From Streptomyces sp. NBC_01428 (lineage in GTDB: Bacteria > Actinomycetota > Actinomycetes > Streptomycetales > Streptomycetaceae): 64,000 nt of DNA. Of the stretch, positions 27,337-35,516 are shown piece after piece. A program made the translations under genes and the position numbers. The stretch lies in assembly GCF_036231965.1 (NCBI RefSeq), contig NZ_CP109499.1, positions 3,348,001 to 3,412,000 on the forward strand. The letters run 5' to 3'. Every line of letters begins with the position of its first letter. Positions within the stretch are counted from its first letter, which is position 1. The notes under the pieces are model-generated. The model made no database searches and was not told the DNA's origin. It saw only the letters and a list, made by a program, of their open reading frames with translations.

Positions 27337-28095
27337 CTACTTGACCGCCAGCACCAGCGCGTCCGACGGCGAGCGCCATACCGCCCGGGCCTCCGCGAAG
27401 CCCTTCTCGCGCAGCACGCGCGCGTGCCAGTCGGCGGAGGGTGTGTCGCCGTCGGCGTGTTCCCCGTAGATCTCGAAGCGGCGGGCGGTGGGTTCGGCGA
27501 GGACGGGGTCCTGCGCGGCCACCTTCCACCATTCGGCCCAGTCGAGCGCGCCGGTCTCCCTGGCCCGGTCCATCCGGGCGTGCCGCAGGGCCCGGTCGGC
27601 CGCGTTGATCCGGGGCGTGGTCTCGTCGATCATGTGGTCGGCGTTCATGAGGACACCGCCGTCGCGGACGAGTTCCGCGAGCTGACCGTAGAGGACCGCG
27701 AGGGGTTCGCTGTGCAGCCAGTGCAGGGCCGTGGCGGTCAGCACGGCGTCGTACGTGTCGTACGGCAGCCGGGTGCGCCACTTTGGATCCTTGAGGTCGG
27801 CCGTCACGAGGGAGACCCGGTCGTCGCCGGCGAAGGTGCCCTCGGCGATGGTGAGCAGTGCGGGGTCGAGGTCGACGCCGGTGCTGGTGGCTCCGGGGAG
27901 GCGGTCGAGCAGCCGGGCGGTGATGGTGCCGGTGCCGCACGCCAGGTCGAGGACGCGGGGGGCCGGTCCGACGAGCGCCTCGGTCAGGTCGAGCATGACC
28001 GAGAAGCGGTCCTCCCGGTCCGGCATGTACCACTCCTGCTGCCGGTCCCAGCTCCGCTGCCAGGCCTGCCAGTCCGTTCCGGTGCCGATGGCCAT
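27337..28095 (-). CDS. SAM-dependent class I methyltransferase
   Basis: A 252-residue methyltransferase with SAM motif I VLDLACGTGTITARLL and post-I acidic loop STGVDLDPAL. Motif II is YDAVLTATALHWLHS and motif III is GGVLMNADHM. The fold covers residues 35-165; the C-terminal part may cap the substrate site. The substrate is unknown. ATG at 28095 has a GAGGAGGGG ribosome site. It diverges from the CGNR gene over a 100-base interval that must hold both promoters. Confidence 0.88.
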   Translation of the reverse strand: MAIGTGTDWQAWQRSWDRQQEWYMPDREDRFSVMLDLTEALVGPAPRVLDLACGTGTITARLLDRLPGATSTGVDLDPALLTIAEGTFAGDDRVSLVTADLKDPKWRTRLPYDTYDAVLTATALHWLHSEPLAVLYGQLAELVRDGGVLMNADHMIDETTPRINAADRALRHARMDRARETGALDWAEWWKVAAQDPVLAEPTARRFEIYGEHADGDTPSADWHARVLREKGFAEARAVWRSPSDALVLAVK

Positions 28096-28195
28096 GAAAG
28101 CCCCTCCTCCACTCGACCACGTAATACCCTGTAAGCACGATCATCTGTTACCTGACCGCCGTCACGACGATAGAGCCCCTCCGTAAGGACTACAA

Positions 28196-28825
28196 GTGGA
28201 ACTGGCCTATTACGCGGATTACGCCGTCCGTCTCGTCAACAGCGAGGAACCGGCCCGCGGCAAGGACACGCTGACCTCGGTCGAGGCCGTCCGTGACCTG
28301 TTCGGGAGCAACGCGTCGGCGGCCCGCCGCGCGGCGGAGGCGGACGTCACCCGCTTCCGCTCCGTACGGGCCCGGCTGCGCGCGGTCTTCGAGGCGGCGG
28401 ACGGCGGCGACGAGACCCTCGCCGTGGACCTGCTGAACTCGCTGCTCCTGGAGTTCCCGGTGAGCCCGCAGATCTCCGGGCACGACCACCGCGACGACGA
28501 CGGCCGCCCGCTGTGGCACATGCACCTGGCGGACCACCCGTCGAACGCGACTGCGGGCTACGCGGCGATCGCGTCGATGGGCCTGGCCTTCCACCTCACC
28601 GAGTACGGCGTGAACCGGCTCGGCCTGTGCGAGGCCGCCCCCTGCCGCAACGCCTACCTGGACACCTCGACCAACCGCTCCCGGCGCTACTGCTCGGACC
28701 GCTGCGCGACCCGCGCCAACGTCGCGGCCTACCGTGCCCGCAAGCGCCTGGAGGCCGACCGGGCGGAGAGCACCGGCCTGGCGGCGACCAGCACCCAGCG
28801 GGCGACGGCGAACGGGGAGCGCTGA
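28196..28825 (+). CDS. CGNR zinc-finger protein (stress/ABATE-like regulator family)
   Basis: A 209-residue protein. Residues 1-140 form the helical ABATE-like domain (YADYAVRLVNSEEP, AVRDLFG, VRARLRAVFEAAD). Residues 150-190 hold the zinc-binding motif CEAAPCRNAYLD...RRYCSDRCATRANVAAYRARK. Here the 'CGNR' motif reads CATR, a known variant position. Such proteins are thought to bind DNA or RNA. GTG at 28196 has AAGGA upstream. The last 97 bases overlap the convergent sodX gene. Confidence 0.85.
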   Translation: MELAYYADYAVRLVNSEEPARGKDTLTSVEAVRDLFGSNASAARRAAEADVTRFRSVRARLRAVFEAADGGDETLAVDLLNSLLLEFPVSPQISGHDHRDDDGRPLWHMHLADHPSNATAGYAAIASMGLAFHLTEYGVNRLGLCEAAPCRNAYLDTSTNRSRRYCSDRCATRANVAAYRARKRLEADRAESTGLAATSTQRATANGER

Positions 28826-29160
28826 CCGGCCGGCGGCCGGAACCGGAACCGCACCTTCCCGAGGACGAGGTCCTCGGGAACGGTTCCGTAGTCGGTGCTG
28901 TCCCCGCCCGCGAACGCGTTGTCACCCAGCACCCACCAGCCGCCCTCGCGACGCTCCGCGATCCGCTTCACGACGAGCAGGTCCTGCTGGAAGGGATGCC
29001 GCAGGACGACCACGTCACCCGGCCCCACCCGCGCACCCCACTGCACCACGAGCCGATCCCCGTGCTGGAGCGTGGGCACCATGGACGGGCCCGTCACCTC
29101 CGCCGCCCCGAACGGCAGCAGGGCCCTCCCCCGCTCGGTCTCCTGCGACAGCTCCGGCAT
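28729..29160 (-). CDS. sodX: nickel superoxide dismutase maturation peptidase
   Basis: A 143-residue S26-type signal peptidase homologue. The serine motif is EVTGPSMVPTLQHGDRLVVQ and the lysine motif DLLVVKRIAERR, with GDNAFAGGDSTDYG as the third conserved box. No membrane anchor is seen, so it works in the cytoplasm. It is expected to remove the SodN leader before the HCDLPCG nickel hook. ATG at 29160 has GGGGAGG eight bases upstream; a longer start at 29229 is less likely. It is divergent from sodN, and its 3' end overlaps the CGNR gene. Confidence 0.88.
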   Translation of the reverse strand: MPELSQETERGRALLPFGAAEVTGPSMVPTLQHGDRLVVQWGARVGPGDVVVLRHPFQQDLLVVKRIAERREGGWWVLGDNAFAGGDSTDYGTVPEDLVLGKVRFRFRPPAGQRSPFAVARWVLVAARPVLSARSASRRLRAR

Positions 29161-29305
29161 CACCGGCACCTCCCCGGTTCCATCCTCCACCAGTCCCAGT
29201 CTCACCCTGGACTTTTGTCCTAAGCCCATGGGGGCACTCGCGAAAACAGGTCTCCTACGGAGTAATGTCCCACCTGAGAAGACGATCACGAGGAAGGACA
29301 GCTCA

Positions 29306-29701
29306 ATGCTCTCCCGCCTGTTTGCCCCCAAGGTGAAGGTCAGCGCGCACTGCGACCTGCCCTGCGGCGTGTACGACCCGGCCCAGGCCCGCATCGAGGC
29401 GGAGTCGGTGAAGGCCGTCCAGGAAAAGATGGCCGGAAACGACGACGCGCAGTTCCAGACGCGCGCCGTTGTCATCAAGGAGCAGCGCGCCGAGCTCGCC
29501 AAGCACCACGTGTCGGTGCTCTGGAGCGACTACTTCAAGCCCCCGCACTTCGAGAAGTACCCGGAGCTGCACCAGCTGGTCAACGACACCCTGAAGGCCC
29601 TCTCGGCCGCCAAGGCGTCCGCCGATCCGGCGACCGGCCAGAAGGCCCTCGACTACATCGCCCAGATCGACAAGATCTTCTGGGAGACCAAGCAGGCCTG
29701 A
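29306..29701 (+). CDS. sodN: nickel-containing superoxide dismutase
   Basis: A 131-residue precursor. Cleavage after residue 14 (MLSRLFAPKVKVSA) gives a 117-residue mature enzyme starting HCDLPCGVYDP. His1, Cys2 and Cys6 of the mature protein bind nickel. The remainder is the expected four-helix bundle; each subunit joins a hexamer that dismutes superoxide in the cytoplasm. ATG at 29306 has GAGGAAGGA. In S. coelicolor sodN is repressed when nickel is low through a small RNA from the sodF 3'UTR that covers the sodN ribosome site. That RNA is not in this window. Confidence 0.97.
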   Translation: MLSRLFAPKVKVSAHCDLPCGVYDPAQARIEAESVKAVQEKMAGNDDAQFQTRAVVIKEQRAELAKHHVSVLWSDYFKPPHFEKYPELHQLVNDTLKALSAAKASADPATGQKALDYIAQIDKIFWETKQA

Positions 29702-29792
29702 CCCCGGACCTCCGGGGTGCCGGGCCTCCGGGTCCGGCCGCGCCGACCTGCGGTTCGTCCGGCCGCACGTCACGCGACACGCACCTGGTCCG

Positions 29793-29816
29793 CGGGCCAC
29801 CGAACTCGGTGGCCCG
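29793..29816. terminator. hairpin between sodN and convergent small gene
   Basis: An 11-bp perfect stem (29793-29803 with 29806-29816) has a minimal loop. It lies between convergent genes and probably terminates both. Confidence 0.6.
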
Positions 29817-29844
29817 GCGGTCCGGGTGCGTTCTGCTGTCACGG

Positions 29845-30042
29845 TCACGCGGGCAGCCGGCGCAGCTCGACCACGCGCAGGCCGAGCGCCTGGAACCGGC
29901 CGAGCAGACCGTGCAGATGGGCGTCGTCGATGACGGGGCCGAAGAACAGCGTCTGTTCCGCCGTGGGCACGCTGTCGAGTTCGGAGAACGCCGAGGCGAG
30001 CGTCTCCGACACGATGCCGGCGACACGGAATTCGTAGCGCAT
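29845..30042 (-). CDS. conserved hypothetical small protein
   Basis: A 65-residue protein (MRYEFRVAGIVSETLASAFSELDSVP...VIDDAHLHGLLGRFQALGLRVVELRRLP). Its beta-alpha-beta pattern suggests a small ferredoxin-like fold. I recognise no function. ATG at 30042 has GAGGGA nine bases upstream. It is convergent with sodN and divergent from the SHOCT gene; the 208-base divergent gap contains only GC-rich direct repeats (CCGGGGTCCGCCG twice). Confidence 0.65.
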   Translation of the reverse strand: MRYEFRVAGIVSETLASAFSELDSVPTAEQTLFFGPVIDDAHLHGLLGRFQALGLRVVELRRLPA

Positions 30043-30250
30043 ACGAGCACTTCCCTCAGGACCGGGGTTCGGGACCCGCCTTCGGGTCCGGGGTCCGCCG
30101 GAGTTCGGGGCCGGGGTCCGCCGCGATCCCCTGCCATCGTCGGCGCTTGGGCGATCCCCCAGCTCACCCGTCGGGGGTGAGGCGGTCGGGCGGGCCGTCG
30201 ACGCACTGTGGTCGAGCGTGGCGATGTCGTACGACGACAGGAGTTCGACC

Positions 30251-30667
30251 ATGAACGGCTCGACGCTCGACCTGGCAGCGGACTATCCCCTGCTGAACGT
30301 CTTCTGGACCACGATGTGGTTCTTCCTGTGGATCCTGTGGTTCATGCTGCTCTTCCGCGTCATCGGAGACATCTTCCGCGACGACGATCTGAGCGGCTGG
30401 GGCAAGTCCGGCTGGTGCGTCTTCGTCGTGATCCTGCCCTTCCTCGGCGTCTTCGTGTACCTGATCGCGCGGGGCCGTGGGATGGGCGAGCGCGAGGCGA
30501 AGCGCATCCAGAAGAATCAGGAGGACGTGCAGTCCTACATCCGCGAGACCGCCGGGACCACCGGCAAGGCCGACGAACTAGCGAAGCTCGCGGAACTCAA
30601 GAGCAGCGGCCACCTCACGTCCGCGGAGTTCGAGCAGGCCAAGGCCAAGGTTCTGGCCGACGCCTGA
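30251..30667 (+). CDS. membrane protein with PLDc_N and SHOCT domains
   Basis: A 138-residue protein. Two transmembrane helices lie at about 17-40 (FWTTMWFFLWILWFMLLFRV) and 56-75 (GWCVFVVILPFLGVFVYLIARG), as in PLDc_N domains. A SHOCT-type helix pair ends it (LAKLAELKSSGHLTSAEFEQAKAKVLA). SHOCT segments mediate oligomerisation, so it may be a small envelope-associated oligomer. ATG at 30251 has AGGAG; a longer start at 30218 is possible. Confidence 0.82.
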   Translation: MNGSTLDLAADYPLLNVFWTTMWFFLWILWFMLLFRVIGDIFRDDDLSGWGKSGWCVFVVILPFLGVFVYLIARGRGMGEREAKRIQKNQEDVQSYIRETAGTTGKADELAKLAELKSSGHLTSAEFEQAKAKVLADA

Positions 30668-30719
30668 CCGGTTGCGCGCGGCCGGGCCCGTTGTCGGTGG
30701 CCCGTGGCATTCTGGGCGG

Positions 30720-31157
30720 GTGGGAAATCCCCGAGTCCTGGAGGACCTGGTCCGGCTGCGCAAGGCCCGGGACCGGATGAACCGCGAGTTCGCGGAGCCG
30801 CTCGACATCGCGACGATCGCGCGTACGGCGCTGATGTCGCCGGGCCATTTCCAGCGCAGCTTCCGTGACGCCTTCGGCGAGACGCCGTACACGTATCTCA
30901 TGACCCGCCGGATCGAGCGCGCGAAGGCGCTGCTGCGGCGCGGCGACATGACGGTGACGGAGGTGTGCTTCGCGGTGGGGTGCACCTCGCTCGGTTCGTT
31001 CAGCTCGCGGTTCACGGAGCTGGTCGGCGAGACGCCGAGCGCGTACCGGGCCCGTCCGCACGACCACGGCGCGCCCATCCCGTCCTGCGTGGCCCGCCGG
31101 ATGACCCGCCCGGCCCGGCACCGCAACCCCGAGGCGGAACCGGGCACACGCCTCTAG
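30720..31157 (+). CDS. AraC-family transcriptional regulator
   Basis: A 145-residue regulator made mainly of the two-helix-turn-helix AraC DNA-binding domain: EPLDIATIARTALMSPGHFQRSFRDAFGETPYTYL and MTVTEVCFAVGCTSLGSFSSRFTELVGETPSAYR. The N-terminal effector domain is absent. GTG at 30720 is chosen because the protein begins at the domain. No ribosome site is seen and CATTCT lies six bases before it, so the mRNA may be leaderless. The VOC gene follows after 10 bases and is the probable co-transcribed partner. Confidence 0.88.
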   Translation: MGNPRVLEDLVRLRKARDRMNREFAEPLDIATIARTALMSPGHFQRSFRDAFGETPYTYLMTRRIERAKALLRRGDMTVTEVCFAVGCTSLGSFSSRFTELVGETPSAYRARPHDHGAPIPSCVARRMTRPARHRNPEAEPGTRL

Positions 31158-31167
31158 GTTGTAGGGC

Positions 31168-31587
31168 ATGGACCTGAAACTCTCCCAGTGCTTCATCTCC
31201 GTCGACGATCACGACAAGGCGCTGGCCTTCTACCGTGACGTGCTGGGCCTGGAGGTCCGGGGCGACGTCGGGTTCGAGGGGATGCGCTGGGTCACGGTCG
31301 GGTCGCCGCTCCAGCCCGACGTGGAGATCGTCCTGGAGCCGCCGGCGGCGGATCCGGACGCCTCCCCCGCGGACAAGCAGGCCATGGCGGAGCTGCTGGC
31401 CAAGGGCATGCTGCGCGGGGTGATCTTCTCGACGACCGACTGCGACGCCCTCTTCGAGCGCGTCCGCGCCTCGGGCGCCGAGGTTCTCCAGGAACCCGCC
31501 GACCAGCCGTACGGCCTGCGGGACTGCGCCTTCCGCGACCCGGCGGGCAACCTGCTGCGGTTCGCGGAGAACCGCCGGGAGGCCTGA
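31168..31587 (+). CDS. VOC-family (glyoxalase/bleomycin-resistance-like) protein
   Basis: A 139-residue vicinal-oxygen-chelate protein with two beta-alpha-beta-beta-beta modules: CFISVDDHDKALAFYRDVLGLEVR and GVIFSTTDCDALFERVRASGAEVLQEP...RDCAFRDPAGNLLRFAE. It may be a dioxygenase, isomerase or binding protein. It is downstream of the AraC-type regulator, which probably controls it. AraC-VOC pairs of this kind are common in actinobacteria; the substrate is unknown. Confidence 0.85.
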   Translation: MDLKLSQCFISVDDHDKALAFYRDVLGLEVRGDVGFEGMRWVTVGSPLQPDVEIVLEPPAADPDASPADKQAMAELLAKGMLRGVIFSTTDCDALFERVRASGAEVLQEPADQPYGLRDCAFRDPAGNLLRFAENRREA

Positions 31588-31702
31588 CCCGGCCGTCGGC
31601 CCGGGGTGCCGGAAGACCGGGTTCCCTCGGGAGGCACACTACGTGCGTGTGTCCGCGGCGCGTCCGCGGTCCGAGCCCCAGAGCGTCCTCCGAGGAGTCC
31701 CC

Positions 31703-32578
31703 GTGCCGTCCGCGCGCCCCCGTGTCCTCTACGTCAGTGACCTGGCCTATCCGGCCAGGGGACGGCGGTACTGCGACGAGGACATCGCCCTCACCGCGCG
31801 CCTGCGCGAGGACTTCGACATCGCCGTGTGCCATCCGCTGGACGCGGCCGCGCTGATGGCCGGATTCGACGCCGTGGTGGTCCGCAACAGCGGGCCCGTC
31901 CTGCACCATCAGGCCGCGTACGACGCGTTCCGGGAGCGGGCGCTGGCGGACGGTGTGCGGGTCTACAACCAGCTGTCCGGCAAGGGGGACATGGCCGGCA
32001 AGGGATACCTGCTGGAGCTGACCGCCGCCGGGTTCCCGGTCATCCCCACCGTGGACCGCGCGGCCGACCTGGACCGGCTGCCGGAGGCGGACAGCTACGC
32101 GGTGAAGCCGAAACAGGGCGCGGACTCCATCGGCCTGGAGTTCGTGACGCGCGACCGGCTCGCCGGGCTGCCGTTCGGCGACCTCCTCGTCCAGCCGCGC
32201 GTCGACTTCCGGTACGAGGTGTCGTTCTACTTCGTCGACGACACCCTCCAGTACGCCCTGTACGCACCGGACCCGGAGCGGCGCTGGGCCCTGGAGCCCT
32301 ACGAACCCACCGACGAGGACCGGGAGTTCGCGCAGCGGTTCGTCGACTGGAACGACATCACGTACGGCATCCAGCGCGTCGACGCCTGCCGGGCCCCGGA
32401 CGGCGGACTGCTCCTCGTCGAGCTGGAGGACCTCAACCCGTACCTGTCCCTCGACGCCCTCTCCCCCGAGGTCCGGGACGCCTTCGTCTCCCGGATGAAA
32501 ACGTCGTTGCGCGCGCTGATCGGCCAGGAGACGGTACGAGCCGCAGCGTCCGTACGGCAGGAGGAGCAGCCCCGATGA
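31703..32578 (+). CDS. ATP-grasp-like ligase
   Basis: A 291-residue protein. The N-terminal region (RVLYVSDLAYPARG...FDAVVVRNSGPVLHH) is a pre-ATP-grasp-like fold. Then come SGKGDMAGKGYLLELTAAGFPVIPTV, YAVKPKQGADSIGLEFV (ATP-binding lysines) and DFRYEVSFYFVDDTLQYAL. LLLVELEDLNPYLSL supplies the metal-binding acidic/Asn residues. This fits RimK-like ATP-grasp enzymes that form amide bonds. GTG at 31703 has GAGGAG. Its stop overlaps the next gene (ATGA). The substrate is unknown. Confidence 0.78.
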   Translation: MPSARPRVLYVSDLAYPARGRRYCDEDIALTARLREDFDIAVCHPLDAAALMAGFDAVVVRNSGPVLHHQAAYDAFRERALADGVRVYNQLSGKGDMAGKGYLLELTAAGFPVIPTVDRAADLDRLPEADSYAVKPKQGADSIGLEFVTRDRLAGLPFGDLLVQPRVDFRYEVSFYFVDDTLQYALYAPDPERRWALEPYEPTDEDREFAQRFVDWNDITYGIQRVDACRAPDGGLLLVELEDLNPYLSLDALSPEVRDAFVSRMKTSLRALIGQETVRAAASVRQEEQPR

Positions 32579-33330
32579 GCACGCGACCGACCATCCGGTG
32601 GACCCATGTCTTCGTCGACCGGCCCGTGGCGGATCTGGGAGCCGCCGTGGCCTTCTGGACCGCGGTCACCGGCACGACCGTCTCGGAACCACGCGGTGAC
32701 CGGGGCGAGTTCGTGACGTTGCTGCCCGCCGGCGCGGACGCCTGCGTGAAGGCGCAGGGCGTCGGCGACGGTCCCGGGGGCGCGCATCTCGACCTGTCCG
32801 TGGAGGACGTGCCGGCGTTGGTGGCGTGGGCCCTCGGGCTCGGTGCCGAGACCGTCGCGGAGCACGACGGCTGGGCCGTGCTGCGCTCCCCCGGCGGGCA
32901 GTTGTTCTGCGCGGTGCCCTGGCAGGGCGAGTCCGCGCGGCCGCCGGTGACCGGGGGGCCGGGCGGTGCGACGAGCCGGCTCGACCAGGTGTGTCTCGAC
33001 GTGGCGCCGGACGCGTTCGCCACCGAGACCGCCTTCTGGGCCGCGCTGACCGGCTGGGAGTCCCTGGCGGGCGCGCTCCCCGAGTTCCATCTGGTCCGGC
33101 CGCCCGCCGGGCTGCCGCTGCGCATCCTGTTGCAGCGCCTGGGCACCGTCCGGCCCGCCGCCGCCCACCTCGACCTCGCCTGCTCGGACGTCGACGCGGT
33201 GCGGGCCCACCACGAGACGCTCGGGGCGACGGCGGTCGGCCGGGGCGCCCGATGGACGGTGATGCGGGACCCGGCCGGCAGCGTCTACTGCCTGACCGGC
33301 CGCGACCCGGCGACGGGCAGCCTGCCCTAG
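32575..33330 (+). CDS. two-domain VOC-family protein
   Basis: A 251-residue protein with a tandem pair of VOC domains: WTHVFVDRPVADLGAAVAFWTAVTG...AVLRSPGGQLFCAVPW and RLDQVCLDVAPDAFATETAFWAALTGW...WTVMRDPAGSVYCLTGR. The start ATG overlaps the ATP-grasp stop (ATGA), so the two act together or share regulation. The frame is open far upstream, but that part overlaps the ATP-grasp gene. Confidence 0.85.
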   Translation: MSTRPTIRWTHVFVDRPVADLGAAVAFWTAVTGTTVSEPRGDRGEFVTLLPAGADACVKAQGVGDGPGGAHLDLSVEDVPALVAWALGLGAETVAEHDGWAVLRSPGGQLFCAVPWQGESARPPVTGGPGGATSRLDQVCLDVAPDAFATETAFWAALTGWESLAGALPEFHLVRPPAGLPLRILLQRLGTVRPAAAHLDLACSDVDAVRAHHETLGATAVGRGARWTVMRDPAGSVYCLTGRDPATGSLP

Positions 33331-33349
33331 GGCGTGTCCGCGAGGGGCG

Positions 33350-33697
33350 TCACCGGGCGCCGTCCACGCCTGGGGTCCAGACCTCCACGTCCACGACGGC
33401 GGCGGCCGGGATCGGCCCGTAGACGTGCGGGAACTCCTCGCCGCCGGGTTCCATCGCCTCGAAGCGGACCGGCACGGTGAGGCGTTCGGGGTCGACGACG
33501 AGGACCACCAGGTCGTCGGAGCCGCTGTAGGAGCCGTACAACATCGTCGCCACCGGCTGGAGTTGGTGGCGCAGCGAGCAGTGGATGAAGCCCTCCTCCT
33601 GGAGGGTCCGGCCGCGGGTGGACATCTCGAAGGCGCCGGAGGCGCGGGCCGCGTCCCACAGGGAGCGCTCGGTCAGGTGCAGCAGAGGTTCGGACAT
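33350..33697 (-). CDS. DUF952 family protein
   Basis: A 115-residue protein with the DUF952 signatures LLHLTERSLWDAARASG, GFIHCSLRHQLQPVA, LVVLVVDPERLTVPVRFE and FPHVYGPIPAAAVVDV. The family is related to ADP-ribosyltransferase-like folds but has no settled function. It is convergent with the VOC gene after a 19-base gap and lies 10 bases downstream of the sigma factor gene, so it may be the third gene of that operon. Confidence 0.88.
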   Translation of the reverse strand: MSEPLLHLTERSLWDAARASGAFEMSTRGRTLQEEGFIHCSLRHQLQPVATMLYGSYSGSDDLVVLVVDPERLTVPVRFEAMEPGGEEFPHVYGPIPAAAVVDVEVWTPGVDGAR

Positions 33698-33707
33698 GGG
33701 AGGAACG

Positions 33708-34934
33708 CTACGGCCCGAGCCGGGCCGCGCGCGCCTCCAGATAGCGGCGCTCCGGCAGGCTGAGGGTCTGGCCGGCGGCCGACGTGTAGGCCGCGCGGGC
33801 TCCCGCCGTGTCCCCGGCGCGCTCCAGCAGATGACCGCGGACGGCGTCCGGCCGGTGCCCGGCGGCCGACGCGTCCTCCAGCCGGTCGAGTTCGGCGAGG
33901 GCCGCGCGCGGGCCGTGCACCATGGCGACGGCGACCGCGCGGTTGAGCTGTTCGACGGGGCCGGGTACCTGGCGGACGAGGATGTCGTACAGGCCGAGGA
34001 TCTCGGCCCAGTCCGTCGCCTCGGGCGTGGGCGCCTCGTCGTGGACGGCGGCGATGGCGGCGCGCAGTTGATACGGGCCTGCCCGTCCTCGTGCCAGCGC
34101 CTCCGTCACCAGGGCCACGCCCTCCTCGATCGCCGCCTTGTCCCAGCGGTCGCGGTCCTGTTCGTCGAGGGGGACGAGCTCTCCGTGCGGTCCGGTGCGC
34201 GCGGCGCGGCGGGCGTCGGTGAGGAGCATCAGCGCGAGCAGCCCGGCCACTTCGGCGTCCTCGGGCAGCAGTCGGCGGACCGTACGCGCCAACCGGAGCG
34301 CCTCACCGGCGAGTTCGGCCCGTTGCAGGGAGGTCCCGGAGGTGGCGGTGTAGCCCTCGTTGAAGATCAGGTAGAGGGTGTGCAGGACGGCGGGAAGCCG
34401 TTCCTCCCAGCGCTCGGGGCGGGCGAACCGTACGCCTCGCACCTTCCGCTTGGCGCGGCTGATCCGCTGCGCCATGGTCGCCTCGGGCACCAGCCAGGCC
34501 CGCGCGATCTCCGCCGTGGTGAGTCCGCCGACCGCGCGCAGGGTGAGCGCGATCTGCGCGGGCGGGCTCAGGTCGGGGTGACAGCACAGGAAGAGGAGCG
34601 TGAGCGTGTCGTCCTCCGACGGGGCGCGGTCGGCGCCGGGCGGCGGTGCGGTGAACGCGTCCCGCGGCGTGAGCGCGGCCGCCTTCTCCTCGCGCAGCCG
34701 CCGTGCCTGTTCCGCGCGCAGGGTGTCGACGAGCCGCCGCGAGGCCACCTTGATCAGCCAGCCGCGCGGGTTGTCCGGCACTCCCTGGGCGTGCCACTGG
34801 CCGGCCGCCGCCAGCAGGGCCTCCTGGACCGCGTCCTCGGCGGCGTCGAAGTGGCCGTAGCGGCGCACCAGGGCGCCGAGGACCTGCGGCGCGTGGTGGC
34901 GCAGCAGATCCTCGACCCCGGTCGTGCCGCTCAT
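33708..34934 (-). CDS. ECF42-type RNA polymerase sigma factor with C-terminal extension
   Basis: A 408-residue sigma factor. Region 2 is at 10-75 (VLGALVRRYGHFDAAEDAVQEALLAAAGQW, NPRGWLIKVASRRLVDTLR). Region 4 is at 115-180 (LTLRAVGGLTTAEIARAWLVPEATMAQRISRAKRKV). The long C-terminal part (DUF6596-like, GRAGPYQLRAAIAAVHDEA...TDWAEILGLYDIL, then a TPR-like segment) is typical of ECF42, which lacks an anti-sigma factor. It lies five bases downstream of the DGPF/YCII gene, as is usual for this group, and a matching promoter lies at 35412-35441. Confidence 0.92.
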   Translation of the reverse strand: MSGTTGVEDLLRHHAPQVLGALVRRYGHFDAAEDAVQEALLAAAGQWHAQGVPDNPRGWLIKVASRRLVDTLRAEQARRLREEKAAALTPRDAFTAPPPGADRAPSEDDTLTLLFLCCHPDLSPPAQIALTLRAVGGLTTAEIARAWLVPEATMAQRISRAKRKVRGVRFARPERWEERLPAVLHTLYLIFNEGYTATSGTSLQRAELAGEALRLARTVRRLLPEDAEVAGLLALMLLTDARRAARTGPHGELVPLDEQDRDRWDKAAIEEGVALVTEALARGRAGPYQLRAAIAAVHDEAPTPEATDWAEILGLYDILVRQVPGPVEQLNRAVAVAMVHGPRAALAELDRLEDASAAGHRPDAVRGHLLERAGDTAGARAAYTSAAGQTLSLPERRYLEARAARLGP

Positions 34935-34939
34935 CCGGC

Positions 34940-35353
34940 TCAGACGTCCCCGCCGCCGTCCCCGATGGGCCGGATGACCACCGGGTACTCCGGGGCGCCC
35001 TTCGGAACGGGGCAGGCGGTGACGCGCGCGGCGATCTCGGTGACCCGGTCCAGGCTCGCGCAGTCGACCACCCAGTAGCCGGCCATCACTTCCTTGGTCT
35101 CGCCGTACGGGCCGTCGGTGATCACGACCTCACCGTCCGTGCCGCGGGACACGAGGCGGGCCTTCGCGGGTTCGAGCAGGCCGTTCATGTCGACCAGCTC
35201 GCCCGATTCGGAGAGGTCGTCGTTGATCGCGCCCATGTGCGCGAACATCGTCTGGATCTCCTCCTCCGTCCAGAGCGGCGGCTGTGCGGAGGCGTCGCCC
35301 CGCTGGCTCGCGTAGTCGGCCTGCGTTCCCTGCACCATCACCAGGTACTTCAT
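34940..35353 (-). CDS. YCII/DGPF-domain protein, ECF42 partner
   Basis: A 137-residue YCII-related protein (KYLVMVQGTQADYAS...WTEEEIQTMFAHMGAINDDLSESGELVDMNGL, DGPYGETKEVMAGYWVVDC). DGPY is the DGPF-type motif. DGPF proteins are the standard targets and neighbours of ECF42 factors; their function is unsettled. ATG at 35353 has AAGGAG seven bases upstream. An ECF42-like promoter precedes the gene. Confidence 0.9.
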   Translation of the reverse strand: MKYLVMVQGTQADYASQRGDASAQPPLWTEEEIQTMFAHMGAINDDLSESGELVDMNGLLEPAKARLVSRGTDGEVVITDGPYGETKEVMAGYWVVDCASLDRVTEIAARVTACPVPKGAPEYPVVIRPIGDGGGDV

Positions 35354-35411
35354 GAGTCCGCTCCTTCTGTTTCCTCGCTCGGGCCGCCCGTGCGGGGCGG
35401 CTCTCACAGGG

Positions 35412-35441
35412 GACGTCGGAGCCGGTCCGCGGTTCTCGACA
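35412..35441 (-). promoter_or_regulatory. ECF42-type promoter (TGTCGA-N17-CGACGTC)
   Basis: Reading the minus strand, TGTCGA (35436-35441) is followed by 17 bases and then CGACGTC (35412-35418). This fits the ECF42 signature TGTCGA in the -35 region and CGA/TC in the -10. Start would be near 35404, about 50 bases before the DGPF gene. It implies positive autoregulation of the sigma operon. Confidence 0.7.
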
Positions 35442-35516
35442 CGACGGGGTCCACGACGTCGGATCTTTTTTCGGGGGCGCGTCCTTCGCTGCCTTCAGGG
35501 TAGGGCGGCGGCGGAT

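Noticed and set aside
29161..29305. Nur box between sodX and sodN
   Set aside because: I found no convincing Nur-like dyad. Known sodN control in S. coelicolor is indirect through a small RNA encoded elsewhere.
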